The notes: generated by a model from the sequence alone, not told the origin. Counted from the first letter of the stretch, positions 23,769 through 36,600 are shown. The stretch is DNA of 64,000 nt from Phellopilus nigrolimitatus (GCA_021029095.1 JAJOHG010000005.1:372001-436000), one strand, 5' to 3'. A program made the numbers and translations.

Positions 23769-25611
23769 TCATTCATCTATGTTTTCGCGCTCTTCAATTG
23801 CTGTAATGGCACGATTGAAGGAGGAGTTCAACGCTCTACGATCGACAGCAAAATGATCGTCAGTAAACTTCGGGTTATTACTGCAGTACAATAGTAGTTT
23901 TGGTAAGCACCGATATGTATACATATATATATAAGAGATCGATAACTGCACTTGCCTGCTGTATGCGAAATCCACGATGTAAACCTTAGGCTTGCCGGTG
24001 TCAATTGTTGTGTCCTTCGCAAGCAGGATATTGGATGACACTGATAAGTCATTATGCCTGATACCACGAGCGTGGATTTTGTTCAGCAGCTCTGAAGCTT
24101 CGGCCTTGGCGGCCTCGATGCGACGCTTGTCGGTAACCGACTTTAGTGTATCGTATGGGATAAACTCGAGGCACAGAAAAAAGCCGGTATGATTGTCAAC
24201 CGTGCACAGGCCTAAGCATCTCGGCACGCCTTTCCCTTGTAAGTCCCACAATGCAGTGTACGCGAAGAGCTCGTACTCGAGATCACAGAGCACACGTGTA
24301 AAACGCTTCAAAACGTATTTAACACCACTTGGCGACGAAACGACCATGACCTTGGCCTTGAAAGAGTCGACGACGCGGACTTCCACATCAAGGGGCAATA
24401 GTTCGAAGAATGGAAATGGACGAAGGACCAGAATGGAATCGTCGTCATTGCTCTCCTTGGATGTATGGTACCCACTGTCAGGAACGCTATCCGAGCCACA
24501 TGCTTCTTCAGCAAGCAAGCGTAACTCAGAATGTCTTTTAAACTTGGGGTGAAGCGGCCTGTTATCTTCGCCCACGTAATCTCCAGATTGCAATCTGACC
24601 GACGTGCACAACCTCAAGTGCAATGACAGCCCTAGCATATCATCAAGATCTTCTGATGGAGCAGTCGACCGGGTATGAGTTGATGGCCTACGTTGGTGTT
24701 GGAAGTGTTAGACATGATCCCCGTATACAAGGACTCGTAACGGAAAGTCTCTCGAGGTCCCCTTTCACCGTCACCTCTGATGCTCGCTGGGATTTCTGTA
24801 ATATCGGTGTTGAAATATTATCGGGGTCCATATCGCCTATGCTATTCCAAGCGGCAAAGGCAAGTAGCTCGCGGACCCTCATACCGATGCTAGGCGCAGA
24901 AGCATAAGCATAAAAAATAGAATGATACTCATTGTCCGGTCTGTCGCGCACGAAACGAAAATATATCGCTGTGCGATCGTCCATCAGAATATGATGGCGA
25001 CAACCCTTTGTAACTGCATACTTGCGAATCTGACGCGTTATAGTTTCCCAATCATCGGAAGTGTCTGTTCGCTGATGTGCAAACATGCGCAAAAGGCCGT
25101 CGACCACAAGAGGAGCCTTTAATTCCAACAACAACGAAAACTCCTCACGCCACGATCCTCTGTTCGACAAACGGACGATAGCTATGTCCGCGGAGGATCG
25201 CTTGGAGTTAATATCGTCCCCGTGCGCCCTTTCTTGAAACAAGGCCCAATCATAATCTTTGTCCGGAGGCAGCATTGATAGAATAACAGGCCACACGGGC
25301 CGTACGATGGCGGCATCAAGATAGCTACGCACATCCGCCTCATTTCGAAGAAAGATACCTGGAAGGTGTCGGTACTTGGGGGATACATCCGCGAAGTCAA
25401 CGTTGGCACTGAGCTTGGATATGTACTCGTAGAATTGATCGAGTCTGGGCGATGGAAAACGTTTCAAGGAAGGCAAGTAAATCGGCTCATATTCTCTGTT
25501 GCTGGCCGACGATCCGTGCGCACGACCAGCGCTACTGTAATCGTGGGCAAGAGGTGAAGGAAGAGGTTCCTCGTTGTATAAGATGTCGATGGCGGTGAGA
25601 ACCATAGCCAC
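23769..25611 (-). CDS. PD-(D/E)XK nuclease-like domain fused to a protein-kinase-like domain
   Basis: The first exon, 25611 to about 24729, encodes an N-terminal domain with restriction-endonuclease-fold marks: SSADIAIVRL followed by LLLELKAP (D...ExK), then a QIRKYAVTKGCRHHILMDD helix-strand pattern. After an intron (donor GTATAC at 24728, acceptor probably 24650), exon 24649-23956 encodes a kinase-like domain: VLKRF (possible Lys), HARGIRHNDLSVSSNILL (HxD catalytic loop) and YIVDFAYS (DFG reads DFA). A third exon, 23880-23769, seems to follow a GC-AG intron. Agaricomycetes carry many such restriction-fold/kinase fusions, some of them related to Crinkler-type (CR) effectors; membership here is inference. 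No signal peptide is evident. The domain calls rest on motifs only, and the exon-1/exon-2 junction is uncertain. Confidence 0.65.
23881..23955 (-). other. Candidate GC-AG intron in the kinase-like gene
   Basis: The exon ends AG followed by GCAAGT, the strong consensus of GC-AG introns, and 75 nt later ends in TACTGCAG. Its length is a multiple of three and it lacks a stop, so retention would also keep frame; the spliced form joins TAYSS to NNPKFTDD. Confidence 0.45.
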
Positions 25612-25908
25612 GTGATGGAAAGACAGTAACGTGTTGGTAAGGTCAGAAAAGTATTCATAACCCTAAAAAGGAATATGGTTCCCGTCCGCATCGTGGTCAG
25701 CGAGTCATTGACCAGCGGATCACTGTAATTTGATTCTGAATACATGTCGACGCATTACAAGTTACAACAAGAACCATCCGATTCCATTCTCCAGTAGTAC
25801 ATACATACATTATGGTTGATAGATATGTATAGGGTCGTGTGTGAATAAATGTAGTGCATATTGATTTTCTTTTGATCCAATCATAAATTCGTAGAAGAAC
25901 TTCGAAGT

Positions 25909-28900
25909 TCAAGCCTCGACTTGTACGACGTGAGCTCTATGGACATGGCTCGGAGGTGCGACAAAGCGCTAATGGACAACCATGAGATTCGTTAAAGCAA
26001 GAGAGCGAAGATCTATACTTACCCTGGTCTTAATCCCTCCAGCACTGGGCAGCCTAGTAGCACCATCGGTGATCCAAGCATCAACCTCAGCGGCCGCGCC
26101 ACGACCCTCACTAAAACAGTAATTAGGATCGACTACCAAGGGAAAAAAGTGATGAGGGACGCACTTGATACCCCAGACGATAAGGGACTGGCCACGACGA
26201 CAGTCCCCAGCCGCGAAGACTCCCTCGACATTCGTTGAGTACTTCTTGTGAGGGGTCTGGATGTTCGACCGACCGTCCTGCTTGATACCAAGTCCCTTGA
26301 GGACCTCGTTTTCGGGGCCAAGGAATCCGAGGGCGAGGAACACGAGTTGCGCAGGGAAGAATTTTTCTGAACCCGGCACCTCCTCCATCTTCCACCGACC
26401 TCCACTCTCTTTCGTCCACTCCACGCGGACTAACGTATGTAGGTTAGACAGATATATCACGTGAAAGAATAAAAAGGACGAACCGGTGTTGAGGCCCGTC
26501 AGTTTGCCATCCTCATCGACAAGGAACTCCTTTGTGGAGATACAATATTCACGAGGGTCATTTCCGAAGTGCGCCGCAACCTCAGTATGACCGTAGTCCG
26601 TGCGGAAAACGCTATGGCGTGAAGTAAATATCAAGCTTTAGAGATAATCAAGGGCGACACTCACCGAGGCCACTGTGGCCAGGGATTATCCCTTCCCCGA
26701 GAAGCAGGCGGCCTTGGAAGGAGCTCGAAATTCGTTACGGACTTCGCGCCATGACGCATCGAAGTGCCGATACAATCATTACCAGTATCGCCGCCTCCAA
26801 TAACAATGACATCCTTGCCCTTGGCGCTGATATAGGCTCCGTTCTCGAGATTGGAATCGAGCAGAGAGGCTGTGTTGAGCTGAAGATCATGTCAGCATTT
26901 CTTATGACTCGCGTATAAGGAAGTGAGGTGAACCTTAAGGTACTCCATGGCGAAGTGGATACCATCGACCTCACGGTTGGCAATTTTGAGGTCCCGGGGC
27001 CAGGTCGCACCGGTAGCAAGGACCAATGCATCATGCTCGGACCTAAGCTGGTTGACATCCACATTCACGCCGACATGCGCATTTGGAACGAAGATCTTCC
27101 TAAAGCATCAGTAAAGGCCGAACCAGAAATAAAGTGTCAATACTCACTACCCCTTCAGCGGCCATGAGATCCAAACGACGCTGGACGACGGACTTGTCAA
27201 GCTTCATGCTAGGAAACCGCGAATGTGAGAATGTAGAAGTAGACAATACGAACTGACACTTACTTCGGAATACCGTACATAAGAAGACCACCCATGCGAT
27301 CGTTGCGATCAAAGACAGTGACGAGGTGGCCTGCCTTGTTGAGCTGATCGGCACAAGAAAGACCTGCAGGACCGGAGCCGATAATGGCAATCTTCTTCCC
27401 CGTTCGGTACTTCGGCGGGTTCGGTGCCATCCAACCCATCTCAAAACCCTATGGTAAGTACGCAGAACAGACTTTGTGAGTCACATGCTTTTATTTTAGT
27501 GAGACCGCAATGGACACTCACCTTGTCAATGATAGCGCACTCGATACTTTTGATACCGACGGGCTGCTCGTTGATACCGAGGACGCATGCGCCTTCGCAA
27601 GGTGCAGGACAAACGCGCCCAGTGAACTCCGGGAAGTTGTTGGTCATGAGCAGTCGGTTGAGAGCATCCTGCCACTGTCCCTTAAAGACAAGATCGTTCC
27701 ACTTCGGGATTATATTCGAAATTGGGCAACCGCTATCGGACTGGCAGAATGGTACACCGCAATCCATACATCTGGCTGTCTGGTACTTCAACTCGCTCTC
27801 CGTGAGGCGAGTGGACAGCTCCTTCCAGTCCTTGACCCGTTTACGAGGAGGTCTGTATGCCTCGCCGAGGCGCCTATACTTCATGAAGCCCTTGACCTTG
27901 TCCAGCTTCTGCATGCGCTGCTTGCTCGCGCCCTCATCGAGCATCGAATCTTCGAGATCGACCATCGATGCCTCCGGCGCCCTTTCCTTGGAACGAGGAC
28001 GCGAAGGCCCGAGAGCAGATATGAGTGACTCCTTCGGCTGAAGGATGTTCTCAATGTTGTCACTAGCGAGGTCGACCTGGCTAGCTGTGCGTGAAGGGAC
28101 GAGTTCGATGACATTCTGGCGCAGCTTGTCTTCCTTGGCCTTAGCCACCTGCTCCTCCAGCACACGCTTGTAATCATGAGGCATGACGCGAACGAAAAGA
28201 GGAAGTAGGTGATGGAAATCATGGAGAATACGATCAGCGACCTCCGAACCAGTGTAGTGTCGATGATCTTCAATGAGGCTGCGCAGAACTGCAATTTCAC
28301 GAGGATCGGTGACCTTGCCAAGCTCAACCATCTCCATGTTGACCTTCGACGCGAAAGTATGTGCAGTGTCCAACACATATGCGATACCACCGCTCATACC
28401 AGCAGCGAAGTTACGACCGGTGGTACCCAGAACAACAACGCGGCCACCGGTCATGTACTCGCAACCATGGTCGCCAGTTCCTTCGACTACTGCGTTCGCA
28501 CCCGAATTTCTGACACAGAAGCGCTCAGCGGCGACACCGCGAATGAATGCTTCACCAGACGTCGCGCCATAAAGGCAGACATTACCAACGATAATATTCT
28601 CCTCGGCCTTGAACGTCGAGCTCTTCGGAGGGTAAACGACGAGACGTCCTCCAGAGAGACCCTTTCCGACGTAGTCGTTACAGTCGCCCTCAAGCTCAAT
28701 GGTAATACCAGGAGCAAGGAAGGCACCACACGACTGACCAGCAGAGCCCTTCATATAGATATGAATGGTATCCTTCGGCAAACCCTCTTCACCATAGAGC
28801 TTCGAAACCCTGTAAGAAAGCGTGGTAGCCCAATGCACGATCGGTGTTGACGACGTCGCACTCAATGTGCACGGGGAGACCCAGAGTGAGCGCGGGTTCA

Positions 28901-31900
28901 GATTCGTCGATAAATTTGTTATCAAGGCGAACGTAAAGCTTGTGGTCCTGTTGGCGCACTTTGTACGTAGCAGCGCCCGGACGCATCTGCCAAGCCGGCT
29001 TAAGAACTGCAGAAAGGTCGAGGAACTTCGTTTTTGGTGTGCGCAGCATCTCATTGACCTTCAGCATGTCGGCACGACCCACCATCTCGTTGATCGTACG
29101 GAAGCCCATTTTGGCCATGTAGCCACGAAGGTCCTCGGCAAGGTAGTAAAAGAAGTTGATAACCTGCTCAGGCTGACCGGAGAACTTGGCACGAAGTTGA
29201 GGGTCTTGAGTAGCAATACCGACAGGGCAGGTGTTCACTAAATCAACAGTTAAATCCAGGCAGTCAAAGAAACATAGAAGAATGCACACTCACAGTGACA
29301 CTTGCGCATCATGATACATCCCATTGCAATCAACGGAGTGGTCGCGAAACCCCACTCCTCAGCGCCGAGTAAACACGCGATTGCGATGTCGCGTCCAGTA
29401 CGGATCTGACCGTCGGTTTGCACGGTGACACGTCCACGAAGGTCGTTGAGAACCAATGTCTGATGTGTCTCCGCGAGACCCAACTCCCAGGGTAGACCAG
29501 CGTACTTAATACCAGTCCAGCGCGACGCGCCAGGTGCCTCCATCGTGGCCAGAGATGAGAATGTGGTCCGCTTTTGCCTTCGCGACACCGCTGGCGACAA
29601 TACCAACGCCGACCTCCGACACGAGCTTCACGGAGACACGGCTACGCGGGTTTGAACACTTCAGGTCGTAGATGAGCTGCTTCAAATCTTCGATCGAGTA
29701 GATGTCGTGGTGAGGAGGAGGGGAAATGAGACCGACACCCGCCGTGGAGTGACGCGTGCGTGCAATCGACTGCGAAACCTTGTGTCCCGGCAGCTCACCA
29801 CCTTCGCCTGGCTTAGCACCCTGAGCCATCTTAATTTGCAGCTCGTCCGCATCGGACAAGTAGTTCGATGTGACACCGAAGCGTCCAGAGGCAACCTGCT
29901 TAATAGCCGAGCGCATCGAATCGCCGTTCGGGAGCTTCGAGGAGCGCTCAGCATCCTCGCCTCCCTCACCAGTATTGGACTTTCCATTAAGGCGGTTCAT
30001 CGCAACAGCAAGAGTTGAGTGCGCCTCCATGGAAATAGAGCCGTACGACATGGCCCCTGTGACGAAGCGACGCACGATCTCGTTCCAGGGCTCGACCTGC
30101 TCGATCGGAATCGCCGTGCAGTTCTCGTACCTGAAATCGAGTAGACCACGAAGCGTAACGCTCTTGACCTGCTCGTTCGCGTTCAGGGCGTACGCCTCAT
30201 ATGCGGACTGATTTTTCTCGCGTACGGCGTCCTGGAGATTAGCGATGCCAGTCGGGTCGTTGATGTGCGCCTCGCCACCGTCGCGCCAATGATATTCGCC
30301 AGACTCGGGCATACCGGGCGGCATGACAGTCTCGCGTGTTGGCCAACCACGCTCATGGAGCTCAAAGGCATCCATAGCGAGCAAGTCAAACGTCGCTCCT
30401 TGCACGCGACTTGCGGTACCGATAAAGCACTTCGAGACAACCTCCTCGTGAAGACCGAGCGCCTCGAAAATCTGCGCACCCTTGTACGACTGAAGGGTAG
30501 AGATCCCCATCTTGCTCATGACCTTAAGAATCCCATTGTCCACGGAGTAGCGGTAGTTATCCATGAGCTGCTCGACAGTCTTCTCGCCTTTGATACTTAG
30601 AAGACAATTAAGTAAGCTCTCACGTACGACTAAACAGAATGAAATACGTACAGATTCTCCCTGCCAATTTTGTGGATAGCCTCCATCGCGAGGTACGGGC
30701 AGACTGCGTCAGCACCATAGCCGACCAAGACGCAGAAGTGGTGAACTTCACGCGCCTCGCCAGTCTCAACCATGAGCGCGACCTTCGAACGCTTCTTGTG
30801 TTGCACTAGATGGTGGTGAACACCACCGCAGGCAACTAAAGCCGAGACGGCAATACGTTCAGGAGTGACAGTGCGATCAGAGAGAATGACGACTTTGACT
30901 CCTTCCTCAACGGCCAGTAGAGACCTCGCAGAAAATCCTTTCGAGTGCTGCAACATAGCCTGGTAGACCCTCAGACCTAGGGAACGTGATGTCAACCGTG
31001 ACAGAGGGCCAGGTTGCGTATGCGCTCTTCAGGTTCTTCATCGCATTCATCTCCTCAATCGTAAGGATGGGCGACGGGAGGAAGATCCGATGGCACTGCT
31101 CGGGCTTCATTTCAAGGAAGTTTCCTTCGGGTCCGACGTAGCACTCGAGACTCATAACAATGTTCTCTCGGATAGGATCGATTGGCGGATTCGTCACTTG
31201 TGCGAACAGCTGGCGGAAGTAATCGTATATGATACGCGGCTGCGTCGCCATGCATGCCAGCGGTGCGTCATTACCCATGGATCCGAGCGCTTCCTTGCCG
31301 TCAGTGACCATCGGAAGCATGAGTAAGTGAAGCTGTTCGATCGTATATCCAAACGCCAAAAGCTTCGGGTCAGTGCTGAGAGAGGCATCGTCGATGGAAG
31401 GTGCGACTGAGTGCATACGCATAACACGCTTCACGATGTTCGGGACATGCACGATGTTTGATTCGACCCATGCCGCGAAAGGCTTGGAGCGCGCAGTCGT
31501 GAGTTTAAGCTCCTTGTCGTCGACGATGCGCCCCTCCTCTGTATCGACTAGTAGCATGCGGCCCGGCTTCAGACGGCCCTTCTGCACAACCTTTTCGGGC
31601 GGGATGTACACTGCGCCGACTTCAGAAGCGCACACCATTATGTCCTCGTTGGTAACGATGTAGCGACATGGCCGCAAGCCATTGCGATCGAGGTTAGCGC
31701 CGCAGTAGCGACCGTCGCTGAAGGCGAAGAGTGCCGGGCCGTCCCACGGTTCTTGAAGGCAAGATGCCCAGTTGTAAAACGCCCTCTTCTCGGGTTCCAT
31801 AAGTTCGTTTCCCTGCCACGCCTCAGGAATAAGCATCATAACGGCTTCGGGAAGTGTGATGACACCGTTGACGACAAGAAGTTCGAGCACATTGTCGAAC

Positions 31901-33094
31901 GCAGCAGAATCTGAACCGCCAGACTCTATGATTGGGTACAGGAGGTCGAGCTGCTCGCCGAAGAACTTCGAACTGATCACACCCTCGCGCGCGCGCATCC
32001 AATTCTTGTTTCCGCGAACCGTAGTTAATTTCACCTGTGATTATGAAAATAAGAAAGCGGGTCGCTGTCAACTTACTGTTCTACTGCTTCACTGCGTCGG
32101 ATTCACTAACCGTTGTGAGCGGCCCAACGCATTGGCTGAGCGCGGTCCCAGCTAGGGAATGTATTTGTGGAGAATCGCGAGTGCACCAGCGCGAAGTGCG
32201 AGCGGTAAAGGACATGGTTCAAATCATGGTAGTAATTATAAACTTGCGGAGGGGAGAGCTGCCCTTTGTACACTATGTTCTTCGTAGACAGACTGCATAC
32301 GTAAAACCATTTTGCAAGAGTACTTTAATAAAAGAGAGAGTCCGAGGTTTAAGCATATATTCAACGGTGTGTGTAAAGAAATGGACAAACATCATGTGCG
32401 TCGCATGCTTGCGGAGGACATAAAGCTGACGCTCAAATTGCTTTTGATCGAAATTGCCATTCTGGCAGACATTACCATCACCATAGTGCTCGCGAAGGAC
32501 GACGAATGGTTGAAGGATTAGAGGTTCCTTGCTGGTAGCGGCCGGACCCAAGATAGAACCGTCCGTGGGGACCTCTCTCCAGCCAAGAACTCGTAGACCC
32601 AGTTCGCCAGCAATCTTAGAAAAGATGCTCTGCTGCCTTTGCAGCTCGACAGGGTCATTAGGTTTGAAGAAGACGTTACCGACTGCGTACTGGCCGGGCT
32701 CAGGTAAGACACAGCCAATGTCCCTCTCGGATTCTCTTTTGAAGAACTGATGCGGGATACCGGTCATGACGCCAGCACCGTCTCCGTCTCGGCTGTCAGC
32801 ACCGACCGCACCACGATGGGTCATGGCGCAAAGGAGCTGGCGAGCATCAGATACTATCTTGTGGCTTGGGTCACCTTTAATATGGCAGATAAAACCAACA
32901 CCACACGAGTCTTTATCATTTTCGTTGTCGTATAGGCCCTGGCTAGCTGGCAGGGCGCCCGCCCAGGATTCTGGATCGCGCTGTACAGAGTTGAAACTTG
33001 CGATGTCATCCGCCGAGGCGAATTCGTCGACTAGAGGCAGGTCTTCATTTTGAGAGTAGAGCTTATCGGAAAGGCGCGAAGACGTCGCAGCCAT
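25909..33094 (-). CDS. GLT1: NADH-dependent glutamate synthase (GOGAT), with four apparent +1 frameshifts
   Basis: Converts glutamine and 2-oxoglutarate to two glutamates in ammonium assimilation. Exons 33094-32391, 32322-32111, 32034-30652, 30595-29294, 29237-27522, 27448-27264, 27208-27148, 27095-26934, 26879-26665, 26611-26484, 26429-26165, 26110-26023 and 25968-25909 give about 2158 residues. Domains in order: class-II glutamine amidotransferase (catalytic Cys in [14 protein letters not shown]), central domain, FMN-binding synthase with the 3Fe-4S cysteines ([15 protein letters not shown]), GXGXG structural domain ([12 protein letters not shown]...), and an NAD(P)H/FAD beta-type subunit with cluster cysteines ([10 protein letters not shown]) and [13 protein letters not shown]. 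The frame breaks at about 32023, 30932-30935, 29532 and 28827, each inside a conserved motif; removing one base at each restores the family sequence and a length divisible by three. An in-frame ATG at 33151 is an alternative start. Confidence 0.93.
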
Positions 33095-33340
33095 GTATAT
33101 GTCACAGACGAGAGAGCTGCAGGTTGTATTCAAGGCTGAGAACAGAGACAAGGTTGACGGCGGCGGCGAAAAAGAACGATAAGCAAGACGGTAGAAGGAA
33201 AAGCCAGCGGCCTTTCACTTTTTTTGCGTGAAAGGAGGTTGAGGGGGCGCACAGACCAGCTCGGCTTCTGTCGGCCGCTCTTCCGTGAAAGCCAATGAAT
33301 GCCGATCAATTTCATTTTGTATGCTGACTACCAACCAAAT

Positions 33341-33386
33341 TTGTACACTTTGTAAAGTAAAAGTGTACAACACGAATTGTACACTT
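33341..33386. promoter_or_regulatory. Perfect 11-bp inverted repeat plus a third copy upstream of glutamate synthase
   Basis: TTGTACACTTT (33341-33351) and AAAGTGTACAA (33360-33370) are perfect inverted copies separated by 8 bp; TTGTACACTT recurs at 33377-33386. The array lies about 250-290 bp upstream of the glutamate synthase start. Its position and symmetry suggest a dimeric transcription-factor site, but no factor is identified. Confidence 0.5.
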
Positions 33387-34860
33387 GCAGCGTGCCTGTT
33401 CCTTGTGATTTCCGACGCTATGACTCGCACAGCCAGTCATCGCAGCTCCATCACTTTAGTCAAGCGGCCGCTGCGGTCCGCCAGGAACCCGGTCCTCTCC
33501 GGGTCCTAGCCGACCGCAAGAGGTAAATCACCGTAAAATCGGTTTGCGGCCGGTACACACAACCACACAAAAGCCGCTCAACCCGCAGGGTTGCTTCGAT
33601 AAAAAACGATAGCTGCGGATATTGAATGTTTCTAAGCCTTCGTCGATTACCAAGCCTCCGCCATTGGTAGCGCGAGCCTACTGCGTGTCCATTAGCCAAT
33701 AAAGGCCTGCAGCCCTGTATGTACATGACTAGATAATGTGTCCGCTGTCCAAGCATCGATTCACTCCCTCTTTCTTCGTCTTCGACGTCTGCTCATCGCC
33801 AGCGGTGCGCATGATGCATCCCTCGGCGGTTTTGTTTTTGCCTTAATATTGTTTACATATAAGTAAACAAGGTGGAGGTCAATGATGCAGCCTTCGAGTC
33901 CACAGTAGTACAGTCGACTTTTATACGTCTTTTTTCCAAAGGGATTTGCCTTACTTGTTACACTCAACTCGCGAATAGGTTGGGGGGAAAGGCCAAAAAT
34001 CAGGCAAGAGGAAACGTAAGTACTTTCATGTTAGGTAAGTCAGGATTAAGGTTTATAGATGACTCCGAGCCACAACATGTGTAGTCCATCCGTATGTATT
34101 CCTGCGTGCTTTTTCCGCTGGCGTTTTTAAGTTGGGCAAAGCAGATGCACCGGTAAAATGCCCTCGCTCGTGCCAGGGCTGTCAAAGGTACATTCTTGTT
34201 CTTCGAGTCCAACGCTTTAGTATGTGACGATCGCTTCAAAATCATCACCGCCTGCAGTATTCACTTTCGAGCAAGCGGTTAGATACAACGCAGGGTACTT
34301 GATTGAGAGTGTCGGTCGAGCTTCCCAAAGCCTAAAATTGTGTTATCTGTTAGATTATTGTACGGCATACGTACATTAAAAAAGAAGGGTGTCCATCATC
34401 ACACTGAGCAGGTTACTTACATACCAAAGAAAATCTTCCGTTACTATCAAGCCCCCGGCACCAAACAAACTTGTGTTCGGACCCACCGAGCGTGTATTCT
34501 GGGGCAACATCATCCCGTCCCGCGAGCCGCGAGTGGGAAAGCAGGATCGGAAAAGAACCTGTACGACCGCCGGCATAATGCACAGCGAGGTCATTCCACG
34601 CCACGATGGGCCGCCGAGTTTACAAGCCTCCCGATCATCTGGACAATTTGCTTCCGACTCGCTGCTTCAGCGCTTGAGCGCCTCACCTCAGGGACGCATA
34701 TGACCCTTTGACCCCACCGAAGCATCTAAAAGAGCTTTCGGGATCTGTCTCGTGCTCCCGCTCGATCGTATCAGATAGATCATCGCTAGACCAGTTTTAG
34801 TTGTAGGTCTAGAGCATCCAAAATTTCCGTGTGTGCAAGTTACGAGACGCCGGCAATTAA
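33387..34860. other. Gene-poor stretch, mostly unexplained
   Basis: No recognised gene. A block at 34604-34413 (minus strand) reads as plausible protein (VAWNDLAVHYAGGRTG, then APEYTLGGSEHKFVWCRG) and ends at a GTATGT donor, so it may be an isolated exon of an unknown gene. The rest has short open frames on both strands without coherent splice structure. Confidence 0.3.
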
Positions 34861-36600
34861 TTACGAGGAACGTCTAGTATCTTTGGCACACTTTTTGACA
34901 GCCTTGATTGGGTACGGATGCATTGCGACGCCTTTCAAGATATCCGACGAGTCTGGATTTCTTGGGTCGTGTCTGATAAGAAGATAGAAGAGGGGTTAGA
35001 CCTTTACTCTCAAACACTTCGTTTTTAATTTGCATTGGTAACCTTCTTAATCGAAAAACCCTGAAGTTGGTAAATGGTGTCACAAGTACATTGCACACCA
35101 GCTACGGTCGGTCTGGATGGGAATACCGTACTTCGAACGGGCGTAAGGGTCGCTGGGAGATGCGTAATAACAAGACCGAAGCAATGGCAGCTCAAAGAAT
35201 CCCGGTCCGACGCTAGGGCGATGTAGCTGCAAACTCGTGAATCAACAACATATTGCTTTACGTCTTACGCAGACAGAAGAGCTTACCCTAAACACCCGTG
35301 CGCCCATTAGCTTGGATATTCAGAAGACTTCCGTGTATATCGTGCAAAGAGTATACAGAAGCCTCACGTTACGTTGGGCGATCTTCCCGGCTACTAACCA
35401 TGCCGAGTCTGAACTGATGATAGTTCGCACAGCCAATTCGACAGCCTTCGGCCTTCTTTAAGATACGTTTGGTCCTGTCTGTCAGGAAGTTTTCATTTCT
35501 GGCGAATCTTAAGTATTGTATCGGCCGAACGAGTAGTGATGCGCGTTTACCTGCGTCGACAGAAGAATAAAGAGAAAACGAGCTTTGGGGTCTCATGAGA
35601 TCCCGGAGATACGGGTGCGAAATTACCTGCACAGGGCGCTGATATCGAGAAGGTCATTCGGTTTGGGGGAAAAACTAGATAAACCTAAAGCATAAACCTT
35701 ATTATCGTCAGTCACGATGCTCAACACTTAATGCGAAAGCTGCTGAACTTACGCAGCCATAACATACGATTCTCTGTCAATATAAATTTGAAATAGCTTT
35801 TTTTCGTTGTCCCTCATTGTCTTTCCTCGCGGAAGACGAAGAAAATCGTGGACGACGTGGAGGTTCGGTGTGTCGTGCTAACGTACAGCAACCGATCTGT
35901 TGACATAAAGAGGGTTCGTCTAGTGCGCCAATGCCATGAATGAGTCTAAGCAGCACGTCTGCCTACCTTAGTCGGTGTCCCATTTGTCACTGCTCTGTTT
36001 CTTTATTTCCAATTTCCAGCGAGGAAAATATCAGTGTACACGTAGACGGTATGGCAAAATATGGTCAAGAACAAGCTCGCCGACAAGAATGCGTTGTAAT
36101 GGTACTTACTCGGAAAAACGACGAGCTGGGTTCGTTTCTCGACGTTGATATTAAACGGCTGCTGACTCGAGTCAACCTCAATAGGAATTAGCAAGACGCG
36201 TATCATATATCGATAACTTCGGATCCGCTTCGTTCGACTGCTATGGTTCTCGATACCCCTAGTAATCATAACACGGTGAGAACGAACAGTGTCAATGACC
36301 AGAGGGCTATGTATGGCCTAGATGTATGGTATTTCTGCTTTCCCGAACCTTTGATGGTTTTGAGGATCCGGCACAGAATCCACCGTACAAAGTTAATTCT
36401 AGAATTTGAGACATGAGTTGCTTGACGGTTCCTTGAAGACGACTCATCGGTCTCAAAGAGGCAAGAAATCTAGACTTCCGCGTTCACGGCAGCCACGACT
36501 GGCACCTCTGACGAACCGATGTTTCACTTGTTCATTCACTCCCACTGTTAGCGTTTCTGATACAGCTCTGTGTAATTTGCTTCTGCGAACATAATCCGGA
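34861..36600 (-). CDS. Possible multi-exon gene of unknown function
   Basis: Several short blocks on the minus strand read as protein-like sequence bounded by reasonable GT-AG sites: VITRGIENHSS...SQQPFNINVEKRTQLVVFP (about 36300-36110), THSWHWRTRRTLFMSTDRLL (about 35945-35880), MRDNEKKLFQIYIDRESYV (about 35820-35753), FARNENFLTDRTKRILKKAE (about 35505-35400), and RPSVGPGFFELPLLRS with SDPYARSKYGIPIQTDRSW (about 35230-35115). A final exon may end at the TAA at 34861. The last junctions do not all agree in phase, and the 5' end is not defined. I recognise no domain. It could be a real lineage-specific gene, a decayed gene or chance; the limits given are approximate. Confidence 0.25.

Noticed and set aside
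33480..33510. GC-rich short palindrome (CCCGG...CCGGG) upstream of glutamate synthase
   Set aside because: Only a 5-bp arm, expected by chance in GC-rich DNA; no repeat of it nearby.
34340..34711. 123-codon open frame on the plus strand
   Set aside because: Composition is unlike the neighbouring genes and the opposite strand gives a more protein-like reading with a splice donor.
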